64,000 bases of DNA, taken from the NCBI RefSeq assembly GCF_036030735.1, contig NZ_CP107928.1:5518001-5582000 (forward strand). The letters run 5' to 3'. The stretch comes from Streptomyces sp. NBC_00425. Lineage in GTDB: Bacteria > Actinomycetota > Actinomycetes > Streptomycetales > Streptomycetaceae. Both the position numbers and the translations under genes were made by a program. Shown here piece by piece: positions 16,287 through 23,854 of this stretch. The notes below the pieces were generated by a model, which was not told where the DNA came from, did not search any database, and saw only the letters and a list, made by a program, of their open reading frames with translations. The number at the start of each line of letters is the position of its first letter. The stretch's first letter is position 1.

Positions 16287-19200
16287 GTGCGCCTCGGTTC
16301 CTCCTCGGCGGCGCTGGCCGCCCTGCTGGTCGCGGGAGTGATGACGGGCGTCTCGGTGTCGGCCACCGGCTCCGGCCTCGGCGTGCGGACCGCCGCGGCG
16401 GCCACCGCCGCCCGGCCGGACACCGGCTCCCCGGCCCGGTACGTCACCCTCGTCACCGGCGACCGGGTCCAACTGGATGCCTGGGGCCAGGTGACCGGCG
16501 TCCGGCGGGCCCCTGGCCGTGGACACGTCCCGTTGTCCGTGCGCCGCCTCGGCGACGACCAGTACGTCATCCCCGCCGACGCCGCCGCCCTCATCGGCCA
16601 AGGCGTCCTGGACAAGCGGCTGTTCGACGTCAGCGGTCTGATACGGGCCGGCTACGACGACACCCGGCGCGGCACACTCCCCCTGATCGTGTCGTACGAG
16701 GGGAAGGCCGCCCAGCGCAGGAACACCCAGAGGTCGCTGCTCGCGGACGGACAAGGGGCCGTCACCGTCCGCCGTGAACTGCCCAGCGTGGACGGCGCCG
16801 CGCTCAGCGTCCGCAAGGAGGAGGCCGAGGACACCTGGCAGGCCCTCACATCCGCACCGGGCGTCGAACGGGTCTGGCTGGACGGCCGGTTCAAAGCGGC
16901 TGCTGTTCAGGGCGACAGTGACAAGGTCAGCGACAACGTCACGCGGATCGGCGCGCCGACCGCCTGGAACGCCGGGTACGACGGCAAGGGCGTCAAGGTC
17001 GCCGTCCTGGACACCGGCATCGACACCACGCACCCGGACCTCGCCTCGGTGGTGACGGAGTCGAAGGACTTCAGCGGCACCGGCAGCACGGACGACAGGG
17101 TCGGCCACGGCACGCACGTCGCGGCGACGGTGGCCGGCTCGGGCGCCAGATCCGACGGCCTCTACAAGGGCGTCGCACCGGGCGCGCGGCTCCTCAACGC
17201 CAAGGTGCTGAACGACGACGGCGAGGGCACCGACTCCAGCGTCATCGCCGGCCTGGAGTGGGCCGCCGCGCAGGGCGCCGAGGTGGCCAACCTCAGCCTC
17301 GGCCAGACGGACGCCCCGGGGGCAGACCCGGTGGAGACGGCCGTGAACGCCCTCTCCGAGAGCACCGGCATGCTCACCGTCGCCGCGGCCGGCAACGAGG
17401 GCCCGGGCGCCGGGACCGTCGGCTCCCCGGGCGCCGCGGAGTCGGCGCTCACCGTGGGAGCGGTCGACGGCGAGGACCGGATCGCCGAGTTCTCCAGCGT
17501 CGGCCCGACCGCCGACAGCGCGCTGAAGCCGGACCTCACCGCGCCGGGCGTCGACATCGTCGCGGCGAAGGCGGCGAACGGCGTTTTGGGCGACCCGGCC
17601 GCCGACGGCTACGTCTCCATGTCCGGTACGTCGATGGCGACACCGCATGCCGCGGGCGCCGCCGCGATCCTGGCGCAACGGCACCCGGACTGGACGGGGG
17701 CGCGGATCAAGCAGGCACTCACCGCGTCCACCACGCCGACCGCCGGCCTGACCGGCTACCAGCAGGGCACCGGCAGGCTCGACGTGGCCCGGGCGCTCGG
17801 CCAGAGCGTGGTCGGCGAGCAGATGTCGGTGTCCTTCGGCAAGCAGCTGTGGCCCCACACCGACGACCGGCCGGCCACCCGGCGGGTCACCTACCGCAAC
17901 GACGGCGACCGCCCCGTCACCCTGGACCTGACGGCCACCGCGACCGGCCCCGGGGGCAGCGCCGCTCCCGACGGCATGTTCACGCTCAGCACACGGCAGC
18001 TCACCGTCCCCGCGGGCGGCACCGCAAGCGTCGACCTCACCTCGGACACCCGCACCGAGGCGGCGGACGGCGCGTACTCGGGCACGGTCGCCGCCACCGC
18101 GCAGGGCGACGGCGACGGCAGGTCCGTGCGGACCTCCTTCGGCGTGATCCGCGAGGCGGAGGCGTACGAGCTCACCCTGAAGTTCCTCGACCGTGGCGGC
18201 AGGCCCGTCAGCTCGCCGCTGACCGAGATCATCGGCTACTCGGGTGAGTACGAGACCAATGTCCTGGAGGACTCCCAGCAGATCGCCAAGGGCGTCTACA
18301 AGGTGCGCGTCCCGCGCGGCGACTACGTCCTGGACACGCTGATCGGCGACGGCGGCAGCGAGGGCACCTCGGCGCTCGTCCGGCCGAAGCTCTCGCTCAC
18401 CAAGGACGCCACGGTCACCTTCGACGCCCGTAAGACCAAGCCGGTCCGGATCACCGCCCCCGGCGGCGCGAAGATGTCGGCCGGCTACCTCAACTACCGC
18501 ATGGAAACCGGCGGCACCCGCTACAACACCACCCTCCTGTTCTCGGACTCCTTCACCGACCTGCGCACCGCGAGCCTGGGCCCGGCGCCCGCCGCGGGGA
18601 GGCTCAGCACCCAGCTCAGCGGCCTGTGGCAGAAGGGCAGCACCACCTACAACCTGCTCTACAACCTGCCCGACCGCTTCCCCACCGGCTACCAGCACAC
18701 GGCGCGGATGAGCGAACTGGCCCTGCTGAAGCGGAACATCGGCTCCTCCGTCGCGCACCGCAAGGGTTCCGTCAACGCCCTGTGGTACGGCCCCGAGCTG
18801 GGGCTGGGCACGATCAGCGACCCGTTCCCGCTGCCGACGACGGCGAAGACGTACGTCACCACGCCCAAGGGCTTCCGGTGGACGGTCAACGTCGGCCAGC
18901 TGAACGCCGCCGGTGAAGAGACCGACGTGTTCTACGACGACCAACGGGTGTCCTACCAGGCGGGCCGGACGTACGAGTCGACGTACAACGTCGGCGTCTT
19001 CAGCCCCATGGTCGGCCAGGGGTGGGGCGCGCAGCGGGTCGGCGACACCCTCGACCTGTGTGTCCCCGACCTCGTCGACGGCGCCGGACACCCCGCGTCC
19101 TCCGTCGCCGCACGACACACGACGGTCACCGCGGGCGGCCGTACCCTGCTCGACAACGACGGCGACCTCTGCCAGACGGTGGAGAACCTCCCGGCGGCGT

Positions 19201-19649
19201 CCACCCGCTACACGATCGGCACGGACCTGACCCGGCCGGCCACGGTCGCCGGCACCACCAGCCGTCTGACCGCGGCCTGGACCTTCACCTCGAAGCAGCC
19301 CGCCCAGCCGGCCGACTCGAAGGCGATGCCCCTCTCCACCGTCCGTTTCCACCCGAAGCTGACCCCGGCCGGCACGGCCCGCGCCGGCCACCGCACCACG
19401 GTCCCCCTCTCCATCGAGGGCCCGGCCGCCACCCACCTCAAGTCCCTCGCGGTGAAGGTCTCCTACAACGGCGGAACGACCTGGTCCAACGCCCCGGTCA
19501 CCACCAGGAACGGCAAGAGGACCCTCACCCTGACCCACCCGAAGACGGCCAGGTCGGTCTCCTTCAAGGCCACCCTGACCGACACCACCGGCAATACGTA
19601 CACGGTGACGATCCTGAAGGCATACCTCCTGACACAGGTCCTCCCGTAG
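16287..19649 (+). CDS. Secreted S8 subtilisin-like serine protease
   Basis: A 1120-residue exported protease beginning at GTG 16287, one base after the preceding stop, so it is likely cotranscribed with the sigma factor set. A signal peptide (LAALLVAGVMTGVSVSATGS) is followed by a propeptide and the S8 catalytic domain: Asp about residue 242 in VAVLDTGIDTTHPD, His about 274 in GHGTHVAATVAGSG and Ser about 449 in SGTSMATPHAAGAA. The C-terminal 600 residues form beta-rich domains. It has no sorting motif. Residues and order are complete, so it should be active. Release outside the cell for nutrition or wall processes is family knowledge. Confidence 0.92.
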   Translation: MRLGSSSAALAALLVAGVMTGVSVSATGSGLGVRTAAAATAARPDTGSPARYVTLVTGDRVQLDAWGQVTGVRRAPGRGHVPLSVRRLGDDQYVIPADAAALIGQGVLDKRLFDVSGLIRAGYDDTRRGTLPLIVSYEGKAAQRRNTQRSLLADGQGAVTVRRELPSVDGAALSVRKEEAEDTWQALTSAPGVERVWLDGRFKAAAVQGDSDKVSDNVTRIGAPTAWNAGYDGKGVKVAVLDTGIDTTHPDLASVVTESKDFSGTGSTDDRVGHGTHVAATVAGSGARSDGLYKGVAPGARLLNAKVLNDDGEGTDSSVIAGLEWAAAQGAEVANLSLGQTDAPGADPVETAVNALSESTGMLTVAAAGNEGPGAGTVGSPGAAESALTVGAVDGEDRIAEFSSVGPTADSALKPDLTAPGVDIVAAKAANGVLGDPAADGYVSMSGTSMATPHAAGAAAILAQRHPDWTGARIKQALTASTTPTAGLTGYQQGTGRLDVARALGQSVVGEQMSVSFGKQLWPHTDDRPATRRVTYRNDGDRPVTLDLTATATGPGGSAAPDGMFTLSTRQLTVPAGGTASVDLTSDTRTEAADGAYSGTVAATAQGDGDGRSVRTSFGVIREAEAYELTLKFLDRGGRPVSSPLTEIIGYSGEYETNVLEDSQQIAKGVYKVRVPRGDYVLDTLIGDGGSEGTSALVRPKLSLTKDATVTFDARKTKPVRITAPGGAKMSAGYLNYRMETGGTRYNTTLLFSDSFTDLRTASLGPAPAAGRLSTQLSGLWQKGSTTYNLLYNLPDRFPTGYQHTARMSELALLKRNIGSSVAHRKGSVNALWYGPELGLGTISDPFPLPTTAKTYVTTPKGFRWTVNVGQLNAAGEETDVFYDDQRVSYQAGRTYESTYNVGVFSPMVGQGWGAQRVGDTLDLCVPDLVDGAGHPASSVAARHTTVTAGGRTLLDNDGDLCQTVENLPAASTRYTIGTDLTRPATVAGTTSRLTAAWTFTSKQPAQPADSKAMPLSTVRFHPKLTPAGTARAGHRTTVPLSIEGPAATHLKSLAVKVSYNGGTTWSNAPVTTRNGKRTLTLTHPKTARSVSFKATLTDTTGNTYTVTILKAYLLTQVLP

Positions 19650-19659
19650 GTTCCATGGC

Positions 19660-19830
19660 ATGGCTGACGAACCTGACGAATGCTTCGGGAATCCACGCCT
19701 CGCCGAGATCTACGACGCCCTCGACCCCGATCGCGGCGACCTCGACCCCTACCTCCGGATGGCGGAGGGGGTCGGGGCTCGCCGCGTTCTGGACATCGGC
19801 TGCGGGACCGGTGTCCTCGCGCTACCGAGG
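19660..19830 (+). pseudogene. Truncated SAM-dependent methyltransferase N-terminus
   Basis: The start is normal (MADEPDECFGNPRLAEIYDA) and runs into the AdoMet motif I (VLDIGCGTGVLALP), then the sequence changes abruptly into a TraB/FtsK fragment near 19828. The remaining two thirds of the methyltransferase are missing from the window. It was probably cut by integration or deletion of the neighbouring mobile element, which makes its break a candidate left edge of that element. Confidence 0.7.
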
Positions 19831-20487
19831 TGCACGGCCCGTTGGAAAGTGCCGGTCGCGCTGCGGGAGGACGCCATGCCCTTCGTGCGGGACTACCGGG
19901 CCGTGCCGCACCAACTCACCCTCGGCGCGACGCTGTCGGGCAAGTGCATGTACCTCCGTCACCTGGCCGCCGGACTCGCCCGACAGCCCGTCGCCCTCGT
20001 CGGCATCGACTGCAAGCGCGGTGTCGAACTGGCCCCGTTCGCCCCGCGACTCTCCGCGCTCGCCACCGACCCGGGACGAAGCCGCCGAACTGCTGCCCGT
20101 CCTGATCAAGGAAATGGAGGACCGATACGACCTGATCAAGGTCAGGCAAGGCATCGCCCCCGATCTCCCCGACGAAGAGATCACCTCCGACATCTGGGGC
20201 CTGCAAGAGAGTGAACGGCCTGTGCCCGTCGTCCTGTTCGTCGACGAGGTGGCCGAGCTCTTCCTGATCGCCACCCGCAAGGACGAGGAACGGCGCGACG
20301 AGATGGTCACCCAGCTCATCCGCCTCGCCCAGCTCGGCCGCGCGGCCGGCATCTACCTCGAGGTCTGCGGGCAGCGCTTCGGCGCTGAACTGGGCAAGGG
20401 CGCGACCATGCTCCGGGCCCAGTTGACCGGCCGCGTCCGCCACCGCGTCAATGACGAAGCCTCCGCGAAGACGGCCCTCGGCGACAT
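19831..20487 (+). pseudogene. Broken TraB/FtsK-like DNA translocase of an actinomycete element
   Basis: This is the ATPase part of the conjugative translocase (TraSA/FtsK type) of pSAM2-like elements. The Walker A region is LGATLSGKC, where Cys replaces the Ser that binds Mg-ATP. A one-base insertion near 20075 shifts the frame, after which DEAAELLPVLIKEMEDRYDL and the Walker B region VPVVLFVDEVAELFLIATR continue, then GQRFGAELGKGATMLRAQLT. The N-terminus is gone, and the C-terminus ends at ALGDI where it fuses to a RepSA tail. Three separate lesions mean the gene is dead. Confidence 0.85.
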
Positions 20488-20841
20488 AGGCGGCGACGGC
20501 GCGTTCGCGAGCACGCGCGCCGCCTGATCCGAACCGCCTGGGCGCTCGGCGCACGCAAGGACCTCGAACACCTCCGCCTGCGCGCCTGGGCACACATGCT
20601 CGGCTTCCGCGGCCACTTCTCCACCAAGTCCCACCGCTACTCCACCACCCTCGGCGCACTCCGCGACGCCCGCGCCGAATGGCGACGAGCCCAGGCAGCA
20701 GCAAGCGAACCCACTCCCGAGACGACATACGTACTCGCGCACTGGGTCTTCGCCGGAACCGGCCTCTCCGACGCCGAAGCCTGGCTGGCTGCGTCCATCG
20801 AGCCCGCCCCCGGAACGGAAGGAGAACCGACTCGTGGCTGA
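20488..20841 (+). pseudogene. C-terminal fragment of a RepSA-like replication initiator
   Basis: About 110 codons match the tail of the rolling-circle/AICE replication initiator: REHARRLIRTAWALGARKDL, LRAWAHMLGFRGHFSTKSHR and YSTTLGALRDARAEWRR. In pSAM2-type elements repSA is followed by xis and int, as here. The N-terminal catalytic part was lost in the deletion that joined it to the TraB fragment. The stop at 20839-20841 overlaps the start of the excisionase gene. Confidence 0.75.
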
Positions 20842-21259
20842 CCGCTACCTCACTGTGGCGCAGGTGGCCGAACTCCTCGGCACCACGGAGCGCTTCCCGC
20901 GCCGTCTGATCGCCGAACGACGCATCACGTTCGTCAAGGTCGGCCGTCACGTCCGCATCCCGGAGCGTGAGCTGAGCGCGTTCATCGACGCCAACACAGT
21001 GCAGCCGATCAGCCACCGGCGAGGCTCGCTGCGGAGGGTTGCCCGATGGCCAACAAGAAGGGGCAGCGCAGAAGCTTCGGGTCGGTCCGACAGCTCAAGT
21101 CCGGTCGCTGGCAGGTCCGCTACCGCGACACCGAGACGGGGCTACTTCGTCCGGCCGAGAAGACTTATCCGACCAAGAGCGACGCCCAAGTCGCCCTTGC
21201 CCAGATCGAGGCCGACATCACGCGCGGCCAGTGGTCGGACCCGGACGCCGGGGCGGTGA
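20834..21259 (+). CDS. xis: Excisionase (MerR-like helix-turn-helix), extended frame
   Basis: The first 65 residues are a standard small excisionase: RYLTVAQVAELLGTTERFPR (helix-turn-helix) and RITFVKVGRHVRIPERELSA (wing). Such proteins usually stop after about 65-80 residues, at or just past the start of int. Here the frame stays open to 21259 and overlaps the integrase by 214 bp; the last 75 residues are arginine/serine-rich and look like read-through of the integrase in another frame. Either a stop codon was lost or the true protein is an unusually long one. It would direct excision together with the integrase. Confidence 0.7.
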   Translation: MADRYLTVAQVAELLGTTERFPRRLIAERRITFVKVGRHVRIPERELSAFIDANTVQPISHRRGSLRRVARWPTRRGSAEASGRSDSSSPVAGRSATATPRRGYFVRPRRLIRPRATPKSPLPRSRPTSRAASGRTRTPGR

Positions 21260-22200
21260 ACTTCGCGGAGTACGCCACGGCATGGCTGCGAGACCGGAAG
21301 CTTGCCGACCGCACCCGTGAGCGGTCTGAGTCCGTCGTGCGGCTGCACATCCTTCCCATCTTCGGTGCCGGGACCATGGCTGACGTGACGACGACTCGTG
21401 TGCGGAGCTGGCGGGGAAAGCTCCTCGCGGCCGGCGTCGGTGAGCCGACGGTGGTCAAGGCGTACCAACTGCTGCGGGCCCTGATGAACACGGCCGTGGA
21501 CGACGAACTGATCCGGCGCAAGCCGTGCCGCATCAAGGGCGCCGATCGCTATGACGTGCCCGAGCGGCCGGTCCTGTCGGTCGCCGAGGTCTTCGCCGTC
21601 GCCGACGCCATTGCGCCGCGCTACCGGCTGCTCGTCCTCCTATCCGCGTTCACCACTCTGCGCTTCGGTGAACTCGCCGCCCTCCGTCGTCGGGACATCG
21701 ACTTGGAGGGGCTGACCGTCAGTGTCCGTCGTTCTCAAGCCGAGTTGCAGGACGGCCGGCTCTTCGACAAAGCGCCGAAGACCGCTGCCGGGGTACGTGC
21801 CATCTCGTTCCCCGCCGAGCTGCTCGACGACGTGACACGCCACCTGGATCAGTTCGCCGCGTCTGGCCGCGACGGGCATGTCTTCGTCGGTCCGCAGGGC
21901 GGCCAGCTCCGGCGGAGCAACTTCCGTGACGACTGGGTGTCGGCCAGGAAGGCCGCGGGGATCACGTCGGAACTCCACTCTCACGATCTCCGCCACACCG
22001 GCAACACGCTGGCCTCGACTGCCGGTGCCAGCACCCGTGAGCTGATGACCCGCATGGGCAACAGCAGCTCGCGCGCCGCGCTGATCTATCAGCACATGAC
22101 CAGCGACCGTGACCGGGCCATCGCTGATCGGCTCGGAGCCATGATCCGCAGAAGCGTGGAAGAGCCATCAGGCTCGTCTGATCTGGAAGTATCGAAGTAG
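21046..22200 (+). CDS. int: Tyrosine-type site-specific integrase
   Basis: A complete 384-residue recombinase of the pSAM2-like class. It has an N-terminal arm-binding AP2-like region (SGRWQVRYRDTETGLLRPAE), a core-binding SAM-like region (AEYATAWLRDRKLADRTRER) and a catalytic domain with Arg in TTLRFGELAALRRRDI, Lys in DKAPKTAAGVR, HxxR in HSHDLRHTGN and the final HxxR/Tyr region SSSRAALIYQHMTSD. All catalytic residues appear intact, unlike the integrase at 34701. The attachment site it uses is not evident; no tRNA gene lies next to its 3' end. Confidence 0.92.
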   Translation: MANKKGQRRSFGSVRQLKSGRWQVRYRDTETGLLRPAEKTYPTKSDAQVALAQIEADITRGQWSDPDAGAVNFAEYATAWLRDRKLADRTRERSESVVRLHILPIFGAGTMADVTTTRVRSWRGKLLAAGVGEPTVVKAYQLLRALMNTAVDDELIRRKPCRIKGADRYDVPERPVLSVAEVFAVADAIAPRYRLLVLLSAFTTLRFGELAALRRRDIDLEGLTVSVRRSQAELQDGRLFDKAPKTAAGVRAISFPAELLDDVTRHLDQFAASGRDGHVFVGPQGGQLRRSNFRDDWVSARKAAGITSELHSHDLRHTGNTLASTAGASTRELMTRMGNSSSRAALIYQHMTSDRDRAIADRLGAMIRRSVEEPSGSSDLEVSK

Positions 22201-22350
22201 CACCACAGAGCCAGACACGGAGGAGCCAGACAGGGCTCTCCAACGTACCGCTCGTAATATTGCATCAGCTGCTGTGACGAAAACATTTGACTGGATGGCC
22301 AGGGCTCTGACCTGCGAATTTTAGTGACTGATGTGGTCTGGAGCGCGTGC

Positions 22351-22387
22351 TATGATGCACTCAACTGGGCGCCAAGTGCGCCCAGTT
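22351..22387 (+). promoter_or_regulatory. Promoter -10 box and 5' hairpin of a structured leader
   Basis: TATGAT at 22351-22356 is a good -10 box. About six bases later a perfect 10-bp hairpin starts: AACTGGGCGC (22363-22372), loop CAAGT with the closing bases, GCGCCCAGTT (22378-22387). A transcript from this promoter would begin at or in the hairpin, giving a leader of about 130 nt before the first gene at 22490. Confidence 0.5.
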
Positions 22388-22440
22388 CGAGTATGGGTCT
22401 CTTTCTCCTTCAAGGAGCAGGGGCCCTTTTTCGTGCCCCA

Positions 22441-22467
22441 GGGCCCCCGAAACCTGTTCGGGGGCCC
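22441..22467 (+). terminator. Strong hairpin in the leader of the 22490 gene
   Basis: GGGCCCCCGAA, loop ACCTG, TTCGGGGGCCC: a perfect 11-bp stem that ends 11 bases before the AGGAGG of the small membrane gene. An upstream GGGGCCC followed by five T at about 22420-22431 can pair instead with the first arm of this stem, so two exclusive structures are possible. It is placed to act as an attenuator or as a terminator for transcription from the integrase side. Confidence 0.6.
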
Positions 22468-22489
22468 TTCGTCATATAGGAGGTTGCTG

Positions 22490-22819
22490 TTGCCCACTTT
22501 CGTATCGGCTTCTGCTCTCGGCCTGCCGATTTGGCTGCTGGCGCTCGCTGTTTTTGCTTTGCTGGCCGTGCTACTGCTGGCCGCCTTCATTGGCTGTCTG
22601 GCGGTGCGACGCGCTGATCGCAGAGACCTCTCCCAAGTGCTTCTCGGGCTGAGTCACGTCATCTCGTCCATGTGTGGCCTCCTTCCGTGGGGGCGGCCGT
22701 CTTCACCCCCGCAGTTGTCGGCAACCGAGTCCGGTTCTGCACCCAGTACGGGCATCGTCGTAGTCATGCAGGCCAACGGTGCTAGGAATCTAGTTGCCGG
22801 GGAGAGGGCCGACGGGTGA
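22490..22819 (+). CDS. Small single-span membrane protein
   Basis: A 109-residue protein from TTG 22490, chosen because AGGAGG lies six bases before it. One long hydrophobic segment near the N-terminus (LGLPIWLLALAVFALLAVLL) is followed by a basic turn (VRRADRRD) and a polar cytoplasmic tail. No family is recognised. Its stop overlaps the next start (GTGA at 22816-22819), so the two are coupled and probably work together. The gene stands between an intact integrase and the left att copy, so it is likely mobile-element cargo. Confidence 0.55.
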   Translation: MPTFVSASALGLPIWLLALAVFALLAVLLLAAFIGCLAVRRADRRDLSQVLLGLSHVISSMCGLLPWGRPSSPPQLSATESGSAPSTGIVVVMQANGARNLVAGERADG

Positions 22820-23310
22820 CAAGGCGTAGGAACGAGGAGTGCCCAACTGCGAGCACGCAACTGTTCAGTACGGTGCTGGGAAGCTTGAGCACAGGTGACC
22901 TGGTGGCCTTCCTGATGCATGTCCTGTACGGCTACTCGACCAGGGACATAGCCGCGCGCTTGCGCCGAGACGGGCGTGCCGTTGACCAGCAGATCGCCAG
23001 AACGTACGCGAGTCTCAACCGGCTCCTTGAGGAGGAACTGAAGGGGCGCGGCGGCACCCTGTTGGTTGACGAGGAGCTACGGCGCTTGATCCGGCGAAGC
23101 ATGGTGGAATTTTGGGCGCCATGGTGCGAGTGGTGTGACCACGCCTTGCCGACGAGAGTGACGCACGTCGACTTCGAAGCCGTCCTCTGCCGAGACGCTC
23201 CGCTCTCTCGGCCTCGTGGACGGCCTCGCCGCTACTGTTCCGCTGCTTGTCGGCAGAAGGCCTATCGGTGGCGTCGCGCTATCGCGGAGCAGCCGGTGGA
23301 CGCAGAGTGA
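22816..23310 (+). CDS. Helix-turn-helix protein with a C-terminal cysteine cluster
   Basis: A 164-residue protein. Residues about 22-75 resemble a sigma-region-4-like helix-turn-helix (GDLVAFLMHVLYGYSTRDIA, then ARLRRDGRAVDQQIARTYAS). The C-terminal 55 residues hold CEWCDHALP and RPRRYCSAACRQKAYRWR, a CxxC plus CxxxC arrangement seen at the end of several short actinomycete proteins and likely to bind zinc. Coupled to the membrane protein before it, it could form a membrane sensor and DNA-binding pair. The function is unknown. Confidence 0.6.
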   Translation: MTRRRNEECPTASTQLFSTVLGSLSTGDLVAFLMHVLYGYSTRDIAARLRRDGRAVDQQIARTYASLNRLLEEELKGRGGTLLVDEELRRLIRRSMVEFWAPWCEWCDHALPTRVTHVDFEAVLCRDAPLSRPRGRPRRYCSAACRQKAYRWRRAIAEQPVDAE

Positions 23311-23383
23311 CCTGTGGCGGCGGGACGGATGGTGTGTCGCCCTTGAGCGGTTGCCGGGGCGACGAGCCCTCTGCCGGATGATG

Positions 23384-23401
23384 TGGCACGCCTGTGGCAC
23401 G
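23384..23401 (+). repeat. TGGCACG doublet, copy 1
   Basis: Two TGGCACG words start 11 bp apart with a 4-base spacer. The same doublet occurs at 28657, 30415 and 31489. This copy is 63 bp left of the left att repeat, outside the island proper. Confidence 0.7.
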
Positions 23402-23416
23402 GGGTGGGAAACGAAG

Positions 23417-23457
23417 AAGGGCCAGCACGGGAGGAAACTCCTCCTGAGCTGGCCCTT
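23417..23457. terminator. Bidirectional hairpin terminator beside the left att copy
   Basis: AAGGGCCAGC (23417-23426) pairs with GCTGGCCCTT (23448-23457), with a second inner stem around GGAGGA/TCCTCC. The 3' arm is followed by TTCC, the other strand by TTCTTCG. It holds the same position relative to the left att copy as the terminator at 35884 holds to the tRNA. Confidence 0.65.
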
Positions 23458-23463
23458 TCCTCT

Positions 23464-23506
23464 GTGCCCCCGGCAGGATTCGAACCTGCGACACCCGCTT
23501 TAGGAG
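23464..23506. repeat. Left attachment-site copy (43-bp direct repeat)
   Basis: This stretch is identical to 35933-35975, the 3' part of tRNA-Arg(CCT) from the discriminator base through the T-arm, variable loop and part of the anticodon stem-loop. After 23506 the two copies diverge at once, and the CCA-encoding TGG of the tRNA is not kept on the other side. It marks the left end of an island integrated into the tRNA gene. Confidence 0.9.
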
Positions 23507-23589
23507 TTCGATCTACGCCCGCCCCTGGGGCCGTCGTCGGCTGGTCCGACGGTCGTGCGGGGGTGCTGGTGTGTGCCGCCGTCCGGCCT

Positions 23590-23614
23590 CGTTGATGTCA
23601 GCGTTGGATGTCAG
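23590..23614 (+). repeat. Arm-type-like site, copy A
   Basis: CGTTGATGTCAG, three bases, TTGGATGTCAG-type second half. The same 25-bp pattern is found at 35862, beside the right att copy, and in weaker form at 29399. Position inside both ends of the island suggests binding sites for the integrase N-terminal domain; this is inference. Confidence 0.5.
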
Positions 23615-23638
23615 GTTCGTTCACCCCATCCGCCCTCT

Positions 23639-23836
23639 CTAGGGCCGATGGTAGGCAGAGGCGTCGACGCCATGCTCAGGCGTCCTACCGAAGGTCACGT
23701 AAGCGGGGTGCTTTAAGTCGCCGACCTCCATGAGGGCGAACAGATCTAGGTGATGGTTCGCGAACCGATGCAGGTACTGAAGGAACAGCTCCAGTTCCTC
23801 GTCGGACAACCGTTCCTCGTGCCGCTCGTTGCGCAT
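23639..23836 (-). CDS. 65-residue acidic protein behind the GntR gene
   Basis: A small frame starting 19 bp after the GntR stop on the same strand. The product (DEELELFLQYLHRFANHHLD, then LFALMEVGDLKHPAYVTFGR) has an acidic helical look and no known family. The tight spacing and the natural amino acid mix argue that it is real and cotranscribed with the regulator. Confidence 0.5.
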   Translation of the reverse strand: MRNERHEERLSDEELELFLQYLHRFANHHLDLFALMEVGDLKHPAYVTFGRTPEHGVDASAYHRP

Positions 23837-23854
23837 GTGCTGCCTGCCTATGGG

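Noticed and set aside
16230..19661. A 1143-codon open frame on the minus strand
   Set aside because: It is the complement of the subtilase gene. High GC third positions leave the opposite frame open; the product is rich in G, R, A and V with no domain.
19022..20527. A 501-codon plus-strand frame linking the subtilase region with TraB
   Set aside because: The first third is antiframe of the subtilase. Only the segment after about 20075 is coding-derived, and it belongs to the broken TraB gene.
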